NCBI RefSeq assembly: GCF_032362555.1
Contig: NC_083507.1
Coordinates: forward strand, 8,063,001-8,127,000
Reading direction: 5' to 3'
DNA from: Amyelois transitella
Taxonomy: Eukaryota > Arthropoda > Insecta > Lepidoptera > Pyralidae
Length of the DNA: 64,000 nt
The notes below the pieces were generated by a model, which made no database searches, had not been told where the DNA came from, and saw only the letters and a list, made by a program, of their open reading frames with translations. Below are positions 1 through 20,009 of the stretch, in pieces (the first letter of the stretch is position 1; each line of letters begins with the position of its first letter). The translations under genes and the position numbers were made by a program.

Positions 1-73
1 AAACAATTGAAAAACTTTCGTTATGTAGTTTTGAGCCCGATTTCCGCCTTAAAGCAATTCCTTGCTGTTTTAG

Positions 74-985
74 GAGGAGATGCCGCGGTTGCGCCTTCGC
101 CGGACTCGGCGCCTTCGCAGGTGGATGACACCAGAGGCTGAACAACTCTCTACCAATCTTTGGCGTCAGGGTTTACTTCCACAACGATCGGTCAATTGCA
201 AGTTTGTAAGTTAGCACAGTGAAACACAATAATAAAATATAATTTCTAAGAAGGTATAATCAGTAATATGTTGGGCATCTTTGGGCAGACGAGAGTCCTG
301 AGGAGTGCGAGTTTTAATATTCCCCCAAAGCGTACTTTGTAGAAGTAGGCGTAGGTAACCTGGCTTGATGTCGTTAAAGATGATAGATGAGTGCCTATGG
401 TCTGAATACTGATGACGCATTTTGGAGAAAGTAGAAAGAAAAATGAAGGCCAGGCCTCGAAACACTGGTGGAGGGGGCAACTGGGAATGCGCAAGATAAG
501 AGAGTAATAGAGGCGTAGGTATAGTACGGGTACGTAACAGGGCGAGGGGCGTATCTTGTGTTAAAAATAGTTTAAATGAACCAAAGTTGACCTGTTGCTG
601 AACAGATGCAGCCTTTGCTTCACGCGGATGACAACCGGGCGGATGGAACTCACTCCTCCAGCGTGGACTCCGAGCAAGAGGATACGGAATACGTTATCAC
701 ACAGATGCAGAAGAGCAAGGAGTCTCTCACGGTGAGTTTGGTAACAGATGCGGTAACGAAAGGAAGACAGTCGAGAAGACGTGAAGGAAATTTTTTCAGG
801 GTATTTTTTTCTTATTACAATGAGATATGTAGATATTAAATATAACAATGAGCTTTATTGTACAGAAAACTCTTGCGGTTACTCTTCGGTATACTTAAAC
901 TTCATTTATGTATCTCAAATTTATATTCTTCTTCTTTCAGAGAAACCAAATGATGAATAATAATAACCCTCCTTCGAAGAAATAA
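74..985 (+). CDS. 3' part of an unidentified gene (three terminal coding exons)
   Basis: Three exons read through in one frame: 74-120, 606-731 and 941-985, ending at TAA 983-985. Acceptors follow tttag, gaacag and a pyrimidine-rich tract ending ttcag; donors are gtggat (weak) and gtgagt. The encoded tail is rich in Ser, Asp, Glu and Pro, contains the acidic stretch SVDSEQEDTEYVITQMQKSK, and ends RNQMMNNNNPPSKK. No domain is recognisable and I cannot name the family. The gene begins upstream of the window. The small codon-level match between exons (phase kept over both introns) is the main support. The first exon is the least certain because it is only 47 nt and GC-rich. Confidence 0.6.
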
Positions 986-1120
986 GTAGTAATAACTGTT
1001 GTGACAATTAATTAGCAATGTATTAAGTAGGATTTATATGTGTATTTAGTTATTAGAATAATTAAACATTTCTGATTTTTGAGTGCAGTAAATTAACTCT
1101 TTAGTGTACTCCTTTCATAC
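986..1120 (+). other. 3' untranslated and downstream region of the first gene
   Basis: AT-rich sequence after the stop. There is no clean AATAAA close to the stop; an ATTAAA-like hexamer lies near 1060. The exact transcript end cannot be set from sequence. Confidence 0.35.
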
Positions 1121-2041
1121 AACTTGCTTTATCTAATACCTTCCCTTTGGTGGTGGTCGAGCCGAATCATCGCTCCCTCTACAGGCCTCTTCGAGGGTCA
1201 CGAAAGAGCAATCGACTTTACAACAATCTTTTGGCAATCGCTTATCATAAAGTTAATAATTGCGTCAAAACGAAATCTCGAAGATTCAAAAGACACGAAC
1301 AATTGCTATTATTTATATTTTTGTTATTGCTATCATTTATCTCTTAACCCTTTAAACGTGAATGTCAGAGTTATTGTGATTAACTATAATTACCTAAACA
1401 CATTATAATTAAATATTTTCGGATGTTATACATAATAAATTATTTTTAATTTCAATATCAAGGCACATATAAATATTATGTAAATACATTTTATTTGACT
1501 TAAATTAGTAGAATAATTAATCAATATTCCCAGTAGGTAAAATCCTATTTTGGGAACGTTGCCGGCAGCGATTCCAGCAAAATTTCCAGTCCCTGGCAAT
1601 GTACATCACTACCGGGCACGGTACATCACTAATTGCAGCCCTTTAGGGGGATTTATTTATTTAGGGTAGGTAGTTCACCTATGAACCATCTAAATTGCTA
1701 CTAAACGCGACGTCGCCAAACCGTGCGCATACCGACGGAAGATACATACCTACTTGGTGTCCCTTTCTACTCACTAGTTTGAGCAGCGATCCCGTGAGAG
1801 GAGGACATACGGCAAGTGATATTGTGAAAATATCCCTAAAAAGTAAACCTTAATTTGAACTCGGGTATTTAACTACATTCACACCAAATTTCATCACAAA
1901 CGGTTCAGCGGTTAGGCAGCTATAATCTGAATCCTAGGTTTTTTTATTTGATTTCCAAACTTTTTATTAGAATGACATAGGTGTTAGACTTAGATTATAG
2001 CCAAGATAGTTAGGATTCCCGATGTAGAACCAAATCACAGA
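1121..2041. other. Intergenic, no gene seen; repeat scraps
   Basis: No credible coding exon. The stretch 1140-1185 is closely similar to 55278-55320, so it is a dispersed repeat scrap. Near 1880-1920 there is a phrase of the kind 'aaatttcatcacaaacggttcagcggtta' that recurs in many insect transposon tails; related phrases occur at 41080 and 41420 in this window. Confidence 0.4.
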
Positions 2042-3312
2042 AGTCTTCGATCAACTAGATAAACAGTTCCGAGCAAAATAAAACAAAATATCGTCCTCAC
2101 CTCAATACTTAATTATTATTACGCATATTACTTCGACTATTTGACAAAGTCCTATGTCTAAAAACAAGTTTATTGAAAATTGAACCTTAAGTGTTTTATA
2201 ATAAGGCACGCAATCCTTAAAAAACGTAGTTTGGTGTGACATGGTATTAACTCAATGTTTCATTTAGAACAAAGAGGCTAGTGGAGTGGCTTTGTTATTT
2301 TAAAATGTTTATTTATCTTCACACACTTTAACATTTTGATACGAAATGCGTTGCAATAAAAATTGTCTATTGGATGTTAGAAGGAGTTTGTTTGGGTGTA
2401 TGAGTGTTTGAATGTCTGTGATTATTGTGTCGATTTGGATGTAAGTAGTTTATTTTTTTCCTTTAAAGGTAGTTCTTTTGTTTTTTGTCGACTTCTGTGG
2501 CCTAATGATCATCTTGCCTGACTGCCAAGTTGGAGGTCTCGGGTTCGATCCCGATTAAAATACTCTTCACCTGGGTCTCTCGCTATAATAGAAATCCATT
2601 CATTCCTTATTATGGCGTTCTGCGGAAAACTGAAATACACGTAAATTGTATGTTAATCTGTAAGGTTTTACTTGCGACTTCGTTGGCATGTGATTAGAAT
2701 TTACTAGATAGTCGTGTAATTGATGTAGTATCACCCCCTTACCAAATTTTACTTAATCGTTTTAACAGGTACCATTTTCAGATAACATTACATATTTCCA
2801 TTTACCTCATTAAATAATTAATCAACCGAACTAGTATCAAAATAAAAAATCATAAAAAATAAAACAAAGCGACTCCACAACTTTATGTTCCTAGGGAGCA
2901 TCATCAAGCGCGGCGACAAAACTATAGGTATTTGTTTCGTTTACTCTTTCATATTTGTTGACCGCAAGAAAGAGATAGGCGCGGATAGTGCGAAATGCCG
3001 AGTACCGTTAAGTTTTAAATATTTAATAAAATGATTTGATAGAAAATCAACAGCTAACTTATACTATTAAGTGCGATTACTTTAAAACTGAATTGTACTT
3101 AAATGAAATAGGAAACGCCATCCTTTTTGAGCGCAATTCTTGGTCAATTTTTACACTTTTTAACAGAGCACTTCGTCATTGTGACGTTGTCACTCGTGGA
3201 CGGACAAAACGAGACTAGCCGAGAACTTTACTCACTTGAGCGTTGAGTAGAGTTTTGCCGCGGACACTTTTTCAGCGGGATTGTGAGTGTAGTTGTTTAT
3301 AGTACGTCAATG
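2042..3312 (+). mobile_element. 1.27 kb transposon-like repeat, copy 1 (plus orientation)
   Basis: The same sequence recurs in reverse orientation at 16196-17312. Shared blocks start with agtcttcgatcaacta and end with gtttatagtacgtcaatg, after which the two copies diverge abruptly. In copy 2 the ends form short inverted repeats built on ACTATAAACAACTAG; in copy 1 the left one looks partly deleted. No transposase is visible. A short open frame in both copies (here 3036-3218) begins MIENQQLTYTIKCDYFKTEL but is probably not a gene. Copy 1 also carries about 290 bp (roughly 2675-2960) absent from copy 2. Likely a non-autonomous DNA element; class uncertain. Confidence 0.75.
2487..2556 (+). repeat. 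tRNA-derived SINE head inside the transposon-like repeat
   Basis: Contains an A-box-like TGGCCTAATGATC and a perfect B-box GGTTCGATCCC at tRNA-like spacing. It is followed by degenerate sequence rather than a 3' acceptor stem, so it is a tRNA-derived retroposon promoter rather than a working tRNA gene. The same segment is present in the other copy of the host repeat (16795-16862), so it was there before that repeat spread. Confidence 0.65.
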
Positions 3313-3399
3313 TCATCCATCGATAAAATATTATCGACTAAATGAACAAGTGAACATCTAAAGTCTGCCATGTTTGTATCCAGGTTTGTTTATTAAGGT

Positions 3400-3571
3400 A
3401 TGCTGGCAAAGTACATGCATAGGGCACTTATCTCTGATAACAGGAAGGGTGGACGCAATCGGCGCAAGAGTCAGGAAGATATGAATATGGAGGAGAATGA
3501 TAGGCAGAATATTTTTTTATGGTACCATGATATTGATTTGTGGATTGAATATTCAGCATCAATTATGAAAG
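3400..3571 (+). CDS. MsrB: Possible alternative first coding exon of MsrB
   Basis: ATG at 3400 opens 57 codons ending ..SASIMK plus one base, followed by the donor ggtaattg at 3571/3572. That phase is the same as that of the other first exon (3850-3937), so this exon can splice in frame to 4085. The predicted N-terminus is charged (MLAKYMHRALISDNRKGG) and not a typical mitochondrial presequence as a whole. If used it would give a 206-residue isoform. Not proven; it might be a 5' untranslated exon or chance. Confidence 0.4.
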
Positions 3572-3849
3572 GTAATTGCTTTTAATTTTTCAGGGTTAAT
3601 TGTTTTAATGGTAGTTCTTTTGCTGTCTTTGCGTATTTTGTTGTATCAGAAATGCCAATGTTAACTGTCTCTGTGGACATTGACGAACGTCAATTTCTTA
3701 CATATTTATTAAATGTCAATGATTTTTATGACTCTACTCGCACCTATTGTACCTGTGTGTGACTGCGGATTGCGAGATTTTTGTTATTTATCTTATCAGT
3801 CTTATTACTATTTTATTGCGTAATAACATAGATACAGGCTATGTAAGTT

Positions 3850-6800
3850 ATGCGTTTTTTACTCAGACATTTCGCTGTATTCAGACAGGCAGTGCTACCA
3901 AATAGGAATATTAGATTGAGGCATCCATTTACAACAGGTAAGATTGGTTTCACTGTTCCTGCAGTAGGTACATGTGTGAGTGTGTCTGTATTTAAATACG
4001 GAAACACGGTTCTCTCTGCTTTTGTTGGATAGCTGCCAAGCCATCACACATCGGAGTAAACTCGAATCTTGTTTATGTATTCAGCATTGGTGTGGAGAGC
4101 AATGGAAGATAAGGAAGCCTTAAAGAAGCGCTTGACGCCGCTGCAGTATCATGTCACACAAGAAGCTGGAACAGAACGACCTTTTACAGGTAATAAATTC
4201 GAATATTTATTGGATTTTAAAATTCAAACATAATGATCAGCTGTTTCACATTATGAATGTTTAACTTGATAATTCAGTGGAGGTCAGATCTTGAATTAAA
4301 ATAAGATCCAATATCCAAGTGAATTCACATACAAAAACTAAAAGTGCAATATACTTATTTGTAACACTTACCTTTACCCAAAAGGTGTATCTTATATGTA
4401 AGTAAATTCCTTATTTTTTCAGGTTGCTTCAATAAGTTTTATGATGAAGGAATGTATGTCTGTGTAGTATGTAGGCAGGAACTATTTACCTCCAAGAGTA
4501 AATTTGACTCTGGTTGTGGCTGGCCAGCATTCAATGATGTTTTAGCTAAGGATAAGGTCACATTGCATCAAGACACTAGTGCAGGTATGTAAATGTTAAA
4601 TATATTTTTTTATACATTCTAATTAAAAAAACATTGTTTTTAATAATTGCATGGCCTTATAATGATATCTATGGTTCTATTTTTTTTTAATAACAAGATT
4701 GCATGTACACTATTTCATGTGGTTATTACAAGGTTGTAATCTATTTTTAGAATACAGTCATAGAATTTCAGATGAACATATGTATGTTGGGTCAAACAAT
4801 GCAGAACAAATGCTCAATGTCAATTGATAATAGGTATTACCTATTAATGTTCACTGAACTTTAAAGGCCTAAACCTCACAACTGTATTGTTTATTCGTGT
4901 TGTTGCCCATTGATCAATTTTGTTTATTTAGGTTCAAAATTTTCAGAAATACTCTTATTAGAATTTTATAAAGTCTTTAATTATAAATAGGCTTGTAGAA
5001 ATATATTTTATACACTAAGTATTTGGGCAGCCATCACCACCATCATCTCATCATATCTAAGTTTTCAACAAATATTCATTTATTCACTATCATAACATTG
5101 TCATGCAATGCACAAGCCTGTCTGCAGTCATTGTTAGAATATGTTCAACTAGCTTATATACAAATGAAAACCTTGACATCATACAATGCTGTCTCCATAA
5201 CCAGATGCTGTGACCTTTCCTTGCAAGCACTAAACACTGTCTTTATGGGGGTTGCACACATTAGTAAAGAGTTGCCCATTTGGTTAAACAATATTAATAG
5301 TTTAAATTTTCAGGTACTTTTGTAATTGATAAATGGTTTAAATCTGATTTGGAGTCTTTAGTGGTATCACCATTTGCAAATTCAAATTTGTAATATCAAT
5401 GTTTTGTTTGCTAAAAGATTTCATTGATTTGCACAATTGTTTCTAATGTATGTGCAAACTCAAGCCTTAGCTCACTAAAGAAAAATAGCCCTATAGAAAG
5501 TCTAACTCAGACCTTTTTTGGGAACTTACACCTATAATTGTTCAGAGATCACATAATATTGCTAACGATTTTTAATGAGAGAATTTTATCTACAAATTTA
5601 AACACCTAAAACCAGTGAGTGTATGCTAAGCCTTTAGCTGAACTTGACCTTTGGTGATACTACAGTGTAACAATATTAAATTAACAAGTTTTAGTTGTCA
5701 TGTATAAAGATTAACTTATAATTCTCTGAATTCTGATCTATCCTGCTAATATATTTTGTGTTAGTTTGATAATCTATTAAATAAATTGAATATATTGTGT
5801 ATTTAAAATAATATTATCAAATAAGTAAGTATTAAAAATAATAAAAATATAGTTGGACTAGACAATTTTACTACCTGGATACTACAATTTTTCGTTTTCC
5901 GTTACCATAAGCCATCCAGTTATTACGATTTATTCCCTATAGTAAGAAAAAATATAACAGAGTGAGGGAAAACATCGCAAGAAAATTACGTAATTGTGTA
6001 ACCATTATTCAATACGGGTATGTTCCCCCTGCAAAAGTTGCGGGAACGGGTAACGCTTAATGTAAAAATCTGTCTTCAGTATCATGGTCACAGGCGAACC
6101 CTGAACTTCTCTCCAGAGATATGAAGGCAATTGGGAATAACTTCAGAAAAATTATGGTGAAGGAGTAAAAGATAATGGTAATTGGCCGACACTCCTAAAT
6201 ATTTATTACAAGGGCCTGCTTTTTCGCCCAAAAATCTTAAATTCGGAATAAGCAGCGACGTGAGAATAGAACTATCATTAGACTTCTTTTGGTTCTTCTC
6301 TACTGTCTAACACACGTGATAATTAGATGGCACTGAATAATCAATTACATAATATTACGTACTATTTTATTTTTTGTAAAAGGAATAAATTTCATACATA
6401 CCTAGATGGTAGTCTAGATGGTAATCTAGTCTAACTAATGGGATTGTAGTTCGGGATTATGTTTGTTTGCTTCCTACTGTACAGTACAATACAAATTATT
6501 GCATCAAATATATTTTTTATTTTTGGGAAACGGACTTTGGAGCTAATGCATATTTTTTTATCTTTTCTGTCTGTCTTTCCCGTACCCTTGACCACCTCCG
6601 TTACAATCCTGACTCCACAACAAACGTAAGTCGGCCTCAATTGGTAAATGATTTTATTTATTTATATACGCTTATTTTTTATATAAAACATATGTGTGCC
6701 TAAATGATAACATTGTCACACGGCACCTCTAATATGTACTTAAGCGCAATTTGTTTTTCTTATTTCACAAATATTTTTCGACATTTTGGTTGGTCGGCCA

Positions 6801-7306
6801 CAAACAATACACCACCGAACACTCATTAAAAATAATTTAAAACATTATGTCGTGTTCATGTGCTAATTGTTAACGCTATTTATGCTAATAATGTGGGAAT
6901 GCGCATGCTTTTATCTGCACTAATCCCTTCCTTGTGTTATCCTCATCCCCTTACCCTCCTGACCTTCCCTGGATGACTGCTGCTGGACGACGACGCCACG
7001 ATCCCGCTGCGACGTCTCACCGCGCCAATTTGTGATCATACCGGACTCATATCACCCATCGGTTTTTGTGAAACTTGTGTAAATAATTGGTTTTTGGTGG
7101 ATGTTCTACGTGATAAAAAAAAAGTTGGAGCAAATATATTACTGGTTTTAACACGGCCAGGTTTGGTGCGAACTGAGGTGCGATGCTCGAAGTGCTCGGC
7201 TCACCTGGGGCATGTGTTTGATGATGGACCAGCACCCACAAAGAAACGTTTTTGCATTAATTCTGCCTCGATGGACTTCATACCGGCTGAAGAGAGAAAG
7301 GACTAA
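3850..7306 (+). CDS. MsrB: Methionine-R-sulfoxide reductase B
   Basis: Exons 3850-3937, 4085-4189, 4423-4584 and 7125-7306 join without frame errors to 178 codons plus stop. MsrB reduces methionine-R-sulfoxide in proteins, using thioredoxin as the electron source. The N-terminus, [20 protein letters not shown], is basic and lacks acids, as in a mitochondrial presequence. Then come [10 protein letters not shown] and GTERPF (MsrB start), zinc ligands CVVC in exon 3 and CSKC in exon 4, the DSGCGWPAF signature, [13 protein letters not shown], and the catalytic motif [10 protein letters not shown] with cysteine rather than selenocysteine. The last exon has two in-frame acceptors, 7125 and 7161; the second removes 12 residues (166-residue form). 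The acceptor at 7125 has a poor pyrimidine tract. An in-frame Met in exon 2 could start a cytosolic form. Intron 3 is 2.5 kb. Confidence 0.93.
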
Positions 7307-7727
7307 AATTTGAAATTGTCTTGAAAATTGTGAATCCTTACGTATAAGACTGGTCAACAAGATTTTGTATCATCCTCATAGTTGTATTTACCAAGAGTCT
7401 TTAAGATGTCGGATGGATATCGATTAGGTACTTTATTATCTAAATCATTGTTTATTTAAATAGACTTGTTATCCTTCTTATTTCACAATTCGGTTGTCAG
7501 CAATTGTTGGCAGCTAGATGCTTTAATTTTGTCCGTCGACCAGTTTATTGCCGGCTGTTAAAATGATATTATTAACATTCTAGAGTATTAAAGTTTATAT
7601 TTTTTGTACGGATATTATTGCTTACATTGTAAAATATTTCAATCGTTTGTGGCTTTTTAACAAAATAATTTATTAAGAAATAATAATTTCAATGTTTGGA
7701 TAGATTTAAATATATTTACTTTATCCA

Positions 7728-7733
7728 AATAAA
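7728..7733 (+). terminator. Candidate poly(A) signal for MsrB
   Basis: AATAAA about 420 bp after the MsrB stop, in a very AT-rich stretch. Chosen as the first canonical hexamer after the stop; chance hexamers are common in such sequence. Confidence 0.4.
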
Positions 7734-8323
7734 TTATAAATAATAGAAAGCAGCTTGCATTTTTAGTTGTAGAATATTTATAGTTATGTGACTTTAAGGC
7801 AACTACTTAATCGCCTAGTTACCATAGGTACTCAGTCATTATTATTTTATTTGTTGTTGATTTGTTTTGAATATTTTAACCGATGTTCAAAACGTACAAA
7901 ACTTTTTATTTGTATTTTAACTATTTTGTTGCCAAGTTTGTTTATAGATTTATTCTTATGGAAATATTGTAATAAAATATTTTTGTGTATGTTGGTCTTT
8001 GATTTTAAACTGGGATAAATCTGCCATTGTACATATTCGTATAAATCCAGTGAATGTTTTATATTTGGTTTTTTTCCTTTTTTTGACTAAAAAAGAGTTT
8101 AAAAACAAACAACTTTGCTTTCATAAAGTAGGTCCAGTCTTGCTCCAAAGCCTTACTGTGCAGTCGACCGTAACTGACACCAAAATGGGGATTTTTGAGT
8201 GACTATTATTAAAGTGCTTTTGTTCTTTCATTGTGTACAAGAAACAAAATTCTAGCTACACTTATTCAATATCAGTTCACAATTCTAGGAAAACTCAAAC
8301 GAGTATATATTCATGGTGAGTCT
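7734..8323. other. Convergent intergenic gap between MsrB and PAK
   Basis: AT-rich with no convincing gene. The phrase gggataaatctgccattgtacat near 8015-8038 has a diverged relative near 14589-14612, indicating a shared dispersed repeat. Confidence 0.35.
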
Positions 8324-8329
8324 TTTATT
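8324..8329 (-). terminator. Candidate distal poly(A) signal for PAK
   Basis: TTTATT on the plus strand is AATAAA on the minus strand. If used, the PAK 3' UTR would be about 2.8 kb (8.3-11.09 kb). Nearer hexamers cannot be excluded. Confidence 0.3.
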
Positions 8330-8832
8330 ATAGTTTGTTGTAATTTTATATGCACAAGTTGCTCATACATGGCACTGGTGTTTTACAACTGACAAAATCA
8401 TGAAAAATGTTCCAACTGCATTAAATGTCTTGTACAATAACCTATTACAAGTATTAATACATTTCAACTTAGGACTATGTTCATAATTACAGTTACTTTC
8501 TCATCTTAACATACCTAACGCATACTCAAATTCATCTTCATGATCACATAGTTAATACACTTCTTACAATATTTTAGATACTGAATAACTTTGTTCAAGC
8601 TCTCTTGAAGATTTGGCTATAATTTTTACATTTCTACATTATTGCACAAATATTTTGTAAGGGTTGGTGCGCCGTTTTATGTGTATGTGGTAGGCCATAA
8701 ATAATTTATTACATTGAATGAGTCTAATAGTATAAAAATAAATTTTAGGCCGTGAATGATATACTGCAGATTCGGATTGGAGACATTAATATTTGTACCA
8801 ACTTTCCACAAAGTTGTCTTTGAGGTGATTTT

Positions 8833-8873
8833 ACCCGTATTGGTAGGTATCCGTTATACCTACCAATACGGGT
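8833..8873. repeat. Perfect 18-bp hairpin with 5-nt loop
   Basis: Left arm 8833-8850 (acccgtattggtaggtat) and right arm 8856-8873 are exact reverse complements, separated by ccgtt. It lies in the probable 3' UTR of PAK. It may be a collapsed pair of transposon terminal repeats or a structured RNA element. Confidence 0.85.
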
Positions 8874-11094
8874 TTCAATAATAGAAACTTTACTTTCTTC
8901 AGATTTTGACAAAGATTTATTACAGACAGTAAAGTATATGTTTAACGCTCATATCTTATTTAGTTATCAGAAGGTCTCAAAAACAGCAAACTACTTGAAT
9001 CACTGTTGATAAATGACTCGTCACATTTATTTAGATAAAAAGGCGCCGTGCGTGAATAAATTACGATAACATTTATTTTATCAGTTTAAAATACCAATAC
9101 TATGTAGGTATAAATAATGTGATATGAAATAAAATTTCGTCTGTATTGCACCAACCGTAATGACTGCAGTCTACATAGCTTTAATTGGTCACTTCATATT
9201 GTCAATAAGTAACTACTGTTGTCTATCATGTATCAGTACAACTACGTAGCTGAGTTTCTGTAACCTCGCGTGTCAGAGCTCGCACTCACACATACATACA
9301 TAGTTGAAAAGAACAGCGTCTGACGGCACAACCTAAAACGATAATAGGACAGATACGAGTCCTTTTATAATTATAAAATACTTTACGTTGGTGAATTGCA
9401 GCACATATGACTCATATTTATAACTAGACTACTATTGTCATATACATGTGAAGATTAAAATATAATTACGAAATGATCTATGAATAAGTTACAGAATAGG
9501 TATGCTTATTTTAGAAGGCTGGATTGAAATCTTTTATAAATACTATAATATTGTTTGTGCCACAAATCAAAAAGTAATTTGCTATTTATCACCCAATAGA
9601 CTATATAAACTTAATGCTATGTAAATGCTTCGCTTCATGACTAACAAATAAATGATATCATCATTGTAGCTTTGAGGTAAACTAAAATGCAGTCAACCAA
9701 TAATTTCATTAAAATACACATCATAATTATATAATAATTTCAAAACTTATACCAGTTACATTACCAAAAATCCAGTAGTCATGAAAGTCCGACAATTTTC
9801 GAAAAATAATAAATCATGTCAAACAATAATCTCAAAAAAGAAATTTAGAAGCGTTAGCAACTTTTAATAAATTAACAGTTATCTTACATAACAATATGAG
9901 TTACTAGTAACTATAAAAGCATGAAAGCGACTCAAACCAACATCGCCACAATAATCAAATTAATGTATAGTATACATACAAACAAACATTCACGCTGAAA
10001 TCTATAAAACCTGATCGCCGCACTAATAACTTACATAAAACAATTTATAAAACTCAAATACTATTACAAAAAATGAATATATGAATAATCATATTCAAAC
10101 TCGGAACTAAATCTTCGATTGTCATCGTAATAATACAAATCAATATATAGATAATGTCCACACAGCCACTCATCGTGGCCGGAGGACCGCGGACTCGCTC
10201 GTGTCCGCTCTCGCCCCGTATTGAAGTGTTTCCTCCTAACTGCCGCCGGCTATCACCTACCATCACAGAGAAAGCTGAATCGGTACTATCGTTAAGGGTC
10301 TAGAGAATTCTACTATTTATAACTTTACAAGGTTACCTAAATATTAACTGCCAGTCTTCGTTTGCAGCTAGAATATTCGTTAATTTTAAATAACTCGTAC
10401 CTATCGATTCTAATATCTATCTACACTATTCGCCCTCTCGCTAAAACAGTCCAACGAAACACGTCAATAAGATAAGTCGTTAAGAATAAATAACTAGTAA
10501 ACGACTAAGTTTCTTTAACTTACTGGACTGCACTTTGACTAATTTCAATCTCTTGTAAAAATATGATACTTCTATTCTATATTGGAGTAGCGGCCGCGCG
10601 ACAGTTGCGTTGTGCTAATGTTACGTGTTATCAGCATTCCAACCGAAACCATTGAATAACATTATTCCGAACTTGTATTTCCGTACCTTGATCACTTTGA
10701 CCACTGTCTTGTGGCCAGTCTCACGCTCTTTTCGCGTTTACACGAATCTGCTTATGTGAATACGAAGGCACTGGAACTTGCCTTCGTTCGAACGTTAATA
10801 TTTCGAAAAGGCATATTTCAATGTTTGTCCTTCGTTATCTCGCTCTGTCTCATAAAAATACTATCCTTTTCTACAAATGCCTACTAAAAATATAGCATTT
10901 CACTTCAACTATTCTGGAAAAATATAAAAGTTATTGAAGAATTATGGACAAATTTTTCGTTAATAAAAAAAACAGACATTTGGAGAAAAGGTTGACTATT
11001 TGACGAGAGTTGCGTCCCATCAGGCGTGCGGCTGCTTGTCGCGGCGTGAGTGAGGCACGTGTGTGAGGCGCTGCGCACGCGCCGGGGGCCGGCG
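8874..11094 (-). other. Probable PAK 3' untranslated region
   Basis: No open frame on either strand is gene-like. Mostly AT-rich, with one GC-rich island at about 10158-10260 and another just after the PAK stop (11030-11094). Assignment as 3' UTR rests only on its position downstream of the PAK stop. Confidence 0.4.
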
Positions 11095-19989
<8,895 letters not shown>

Positions 19990-20009
19990 TTTCGTATGTT
20001 ATACCAAAC
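19990..20009 (-). other. PAK 5' UTR end of exon 1 with upstream splice acceptor
   Basis: On the minus strand a pyrimidine-rich tract ends ttttatcag at 20010-20011, 20 nt before the ATG at 19989. This implies at least one non-coding exon upstream, within 20.1-21.3 kb. Confidence 0.6.

Noticed and set aside
2487-2556. True tRNA gene
   Set aside because: A and B boxes are present but acceptor-stem pairing is not, and it is duplicated inside a mobile repeat.
3036-3218. Open frame MIENQQLTYTIKCDYFKTEL in the transposon-like repeat
   Set aside because: It is repeated at 16258-16464 only because the host repeat is; it is short, the two versions diverge by frameshift after 36 residues, and no domain is seen.
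5023-5325. Open frame starting [11 protein letters not shown], looking like a histidine tag
   Set aside because: It lies inside the MsrB intron and the His run comes from a CCATCACCACCATCATC-type simple repeat; nothing else suggests vector sequence.
4748-5392. Extra exons in MsrB intron 3 (after acceptors near 4750 and 5313)
   Set aside because: Each stays open for fewer than 30 codons in the right phase but shows no MsrB-like residues; the 7125 exon supplies the whole conserved C-terminus.
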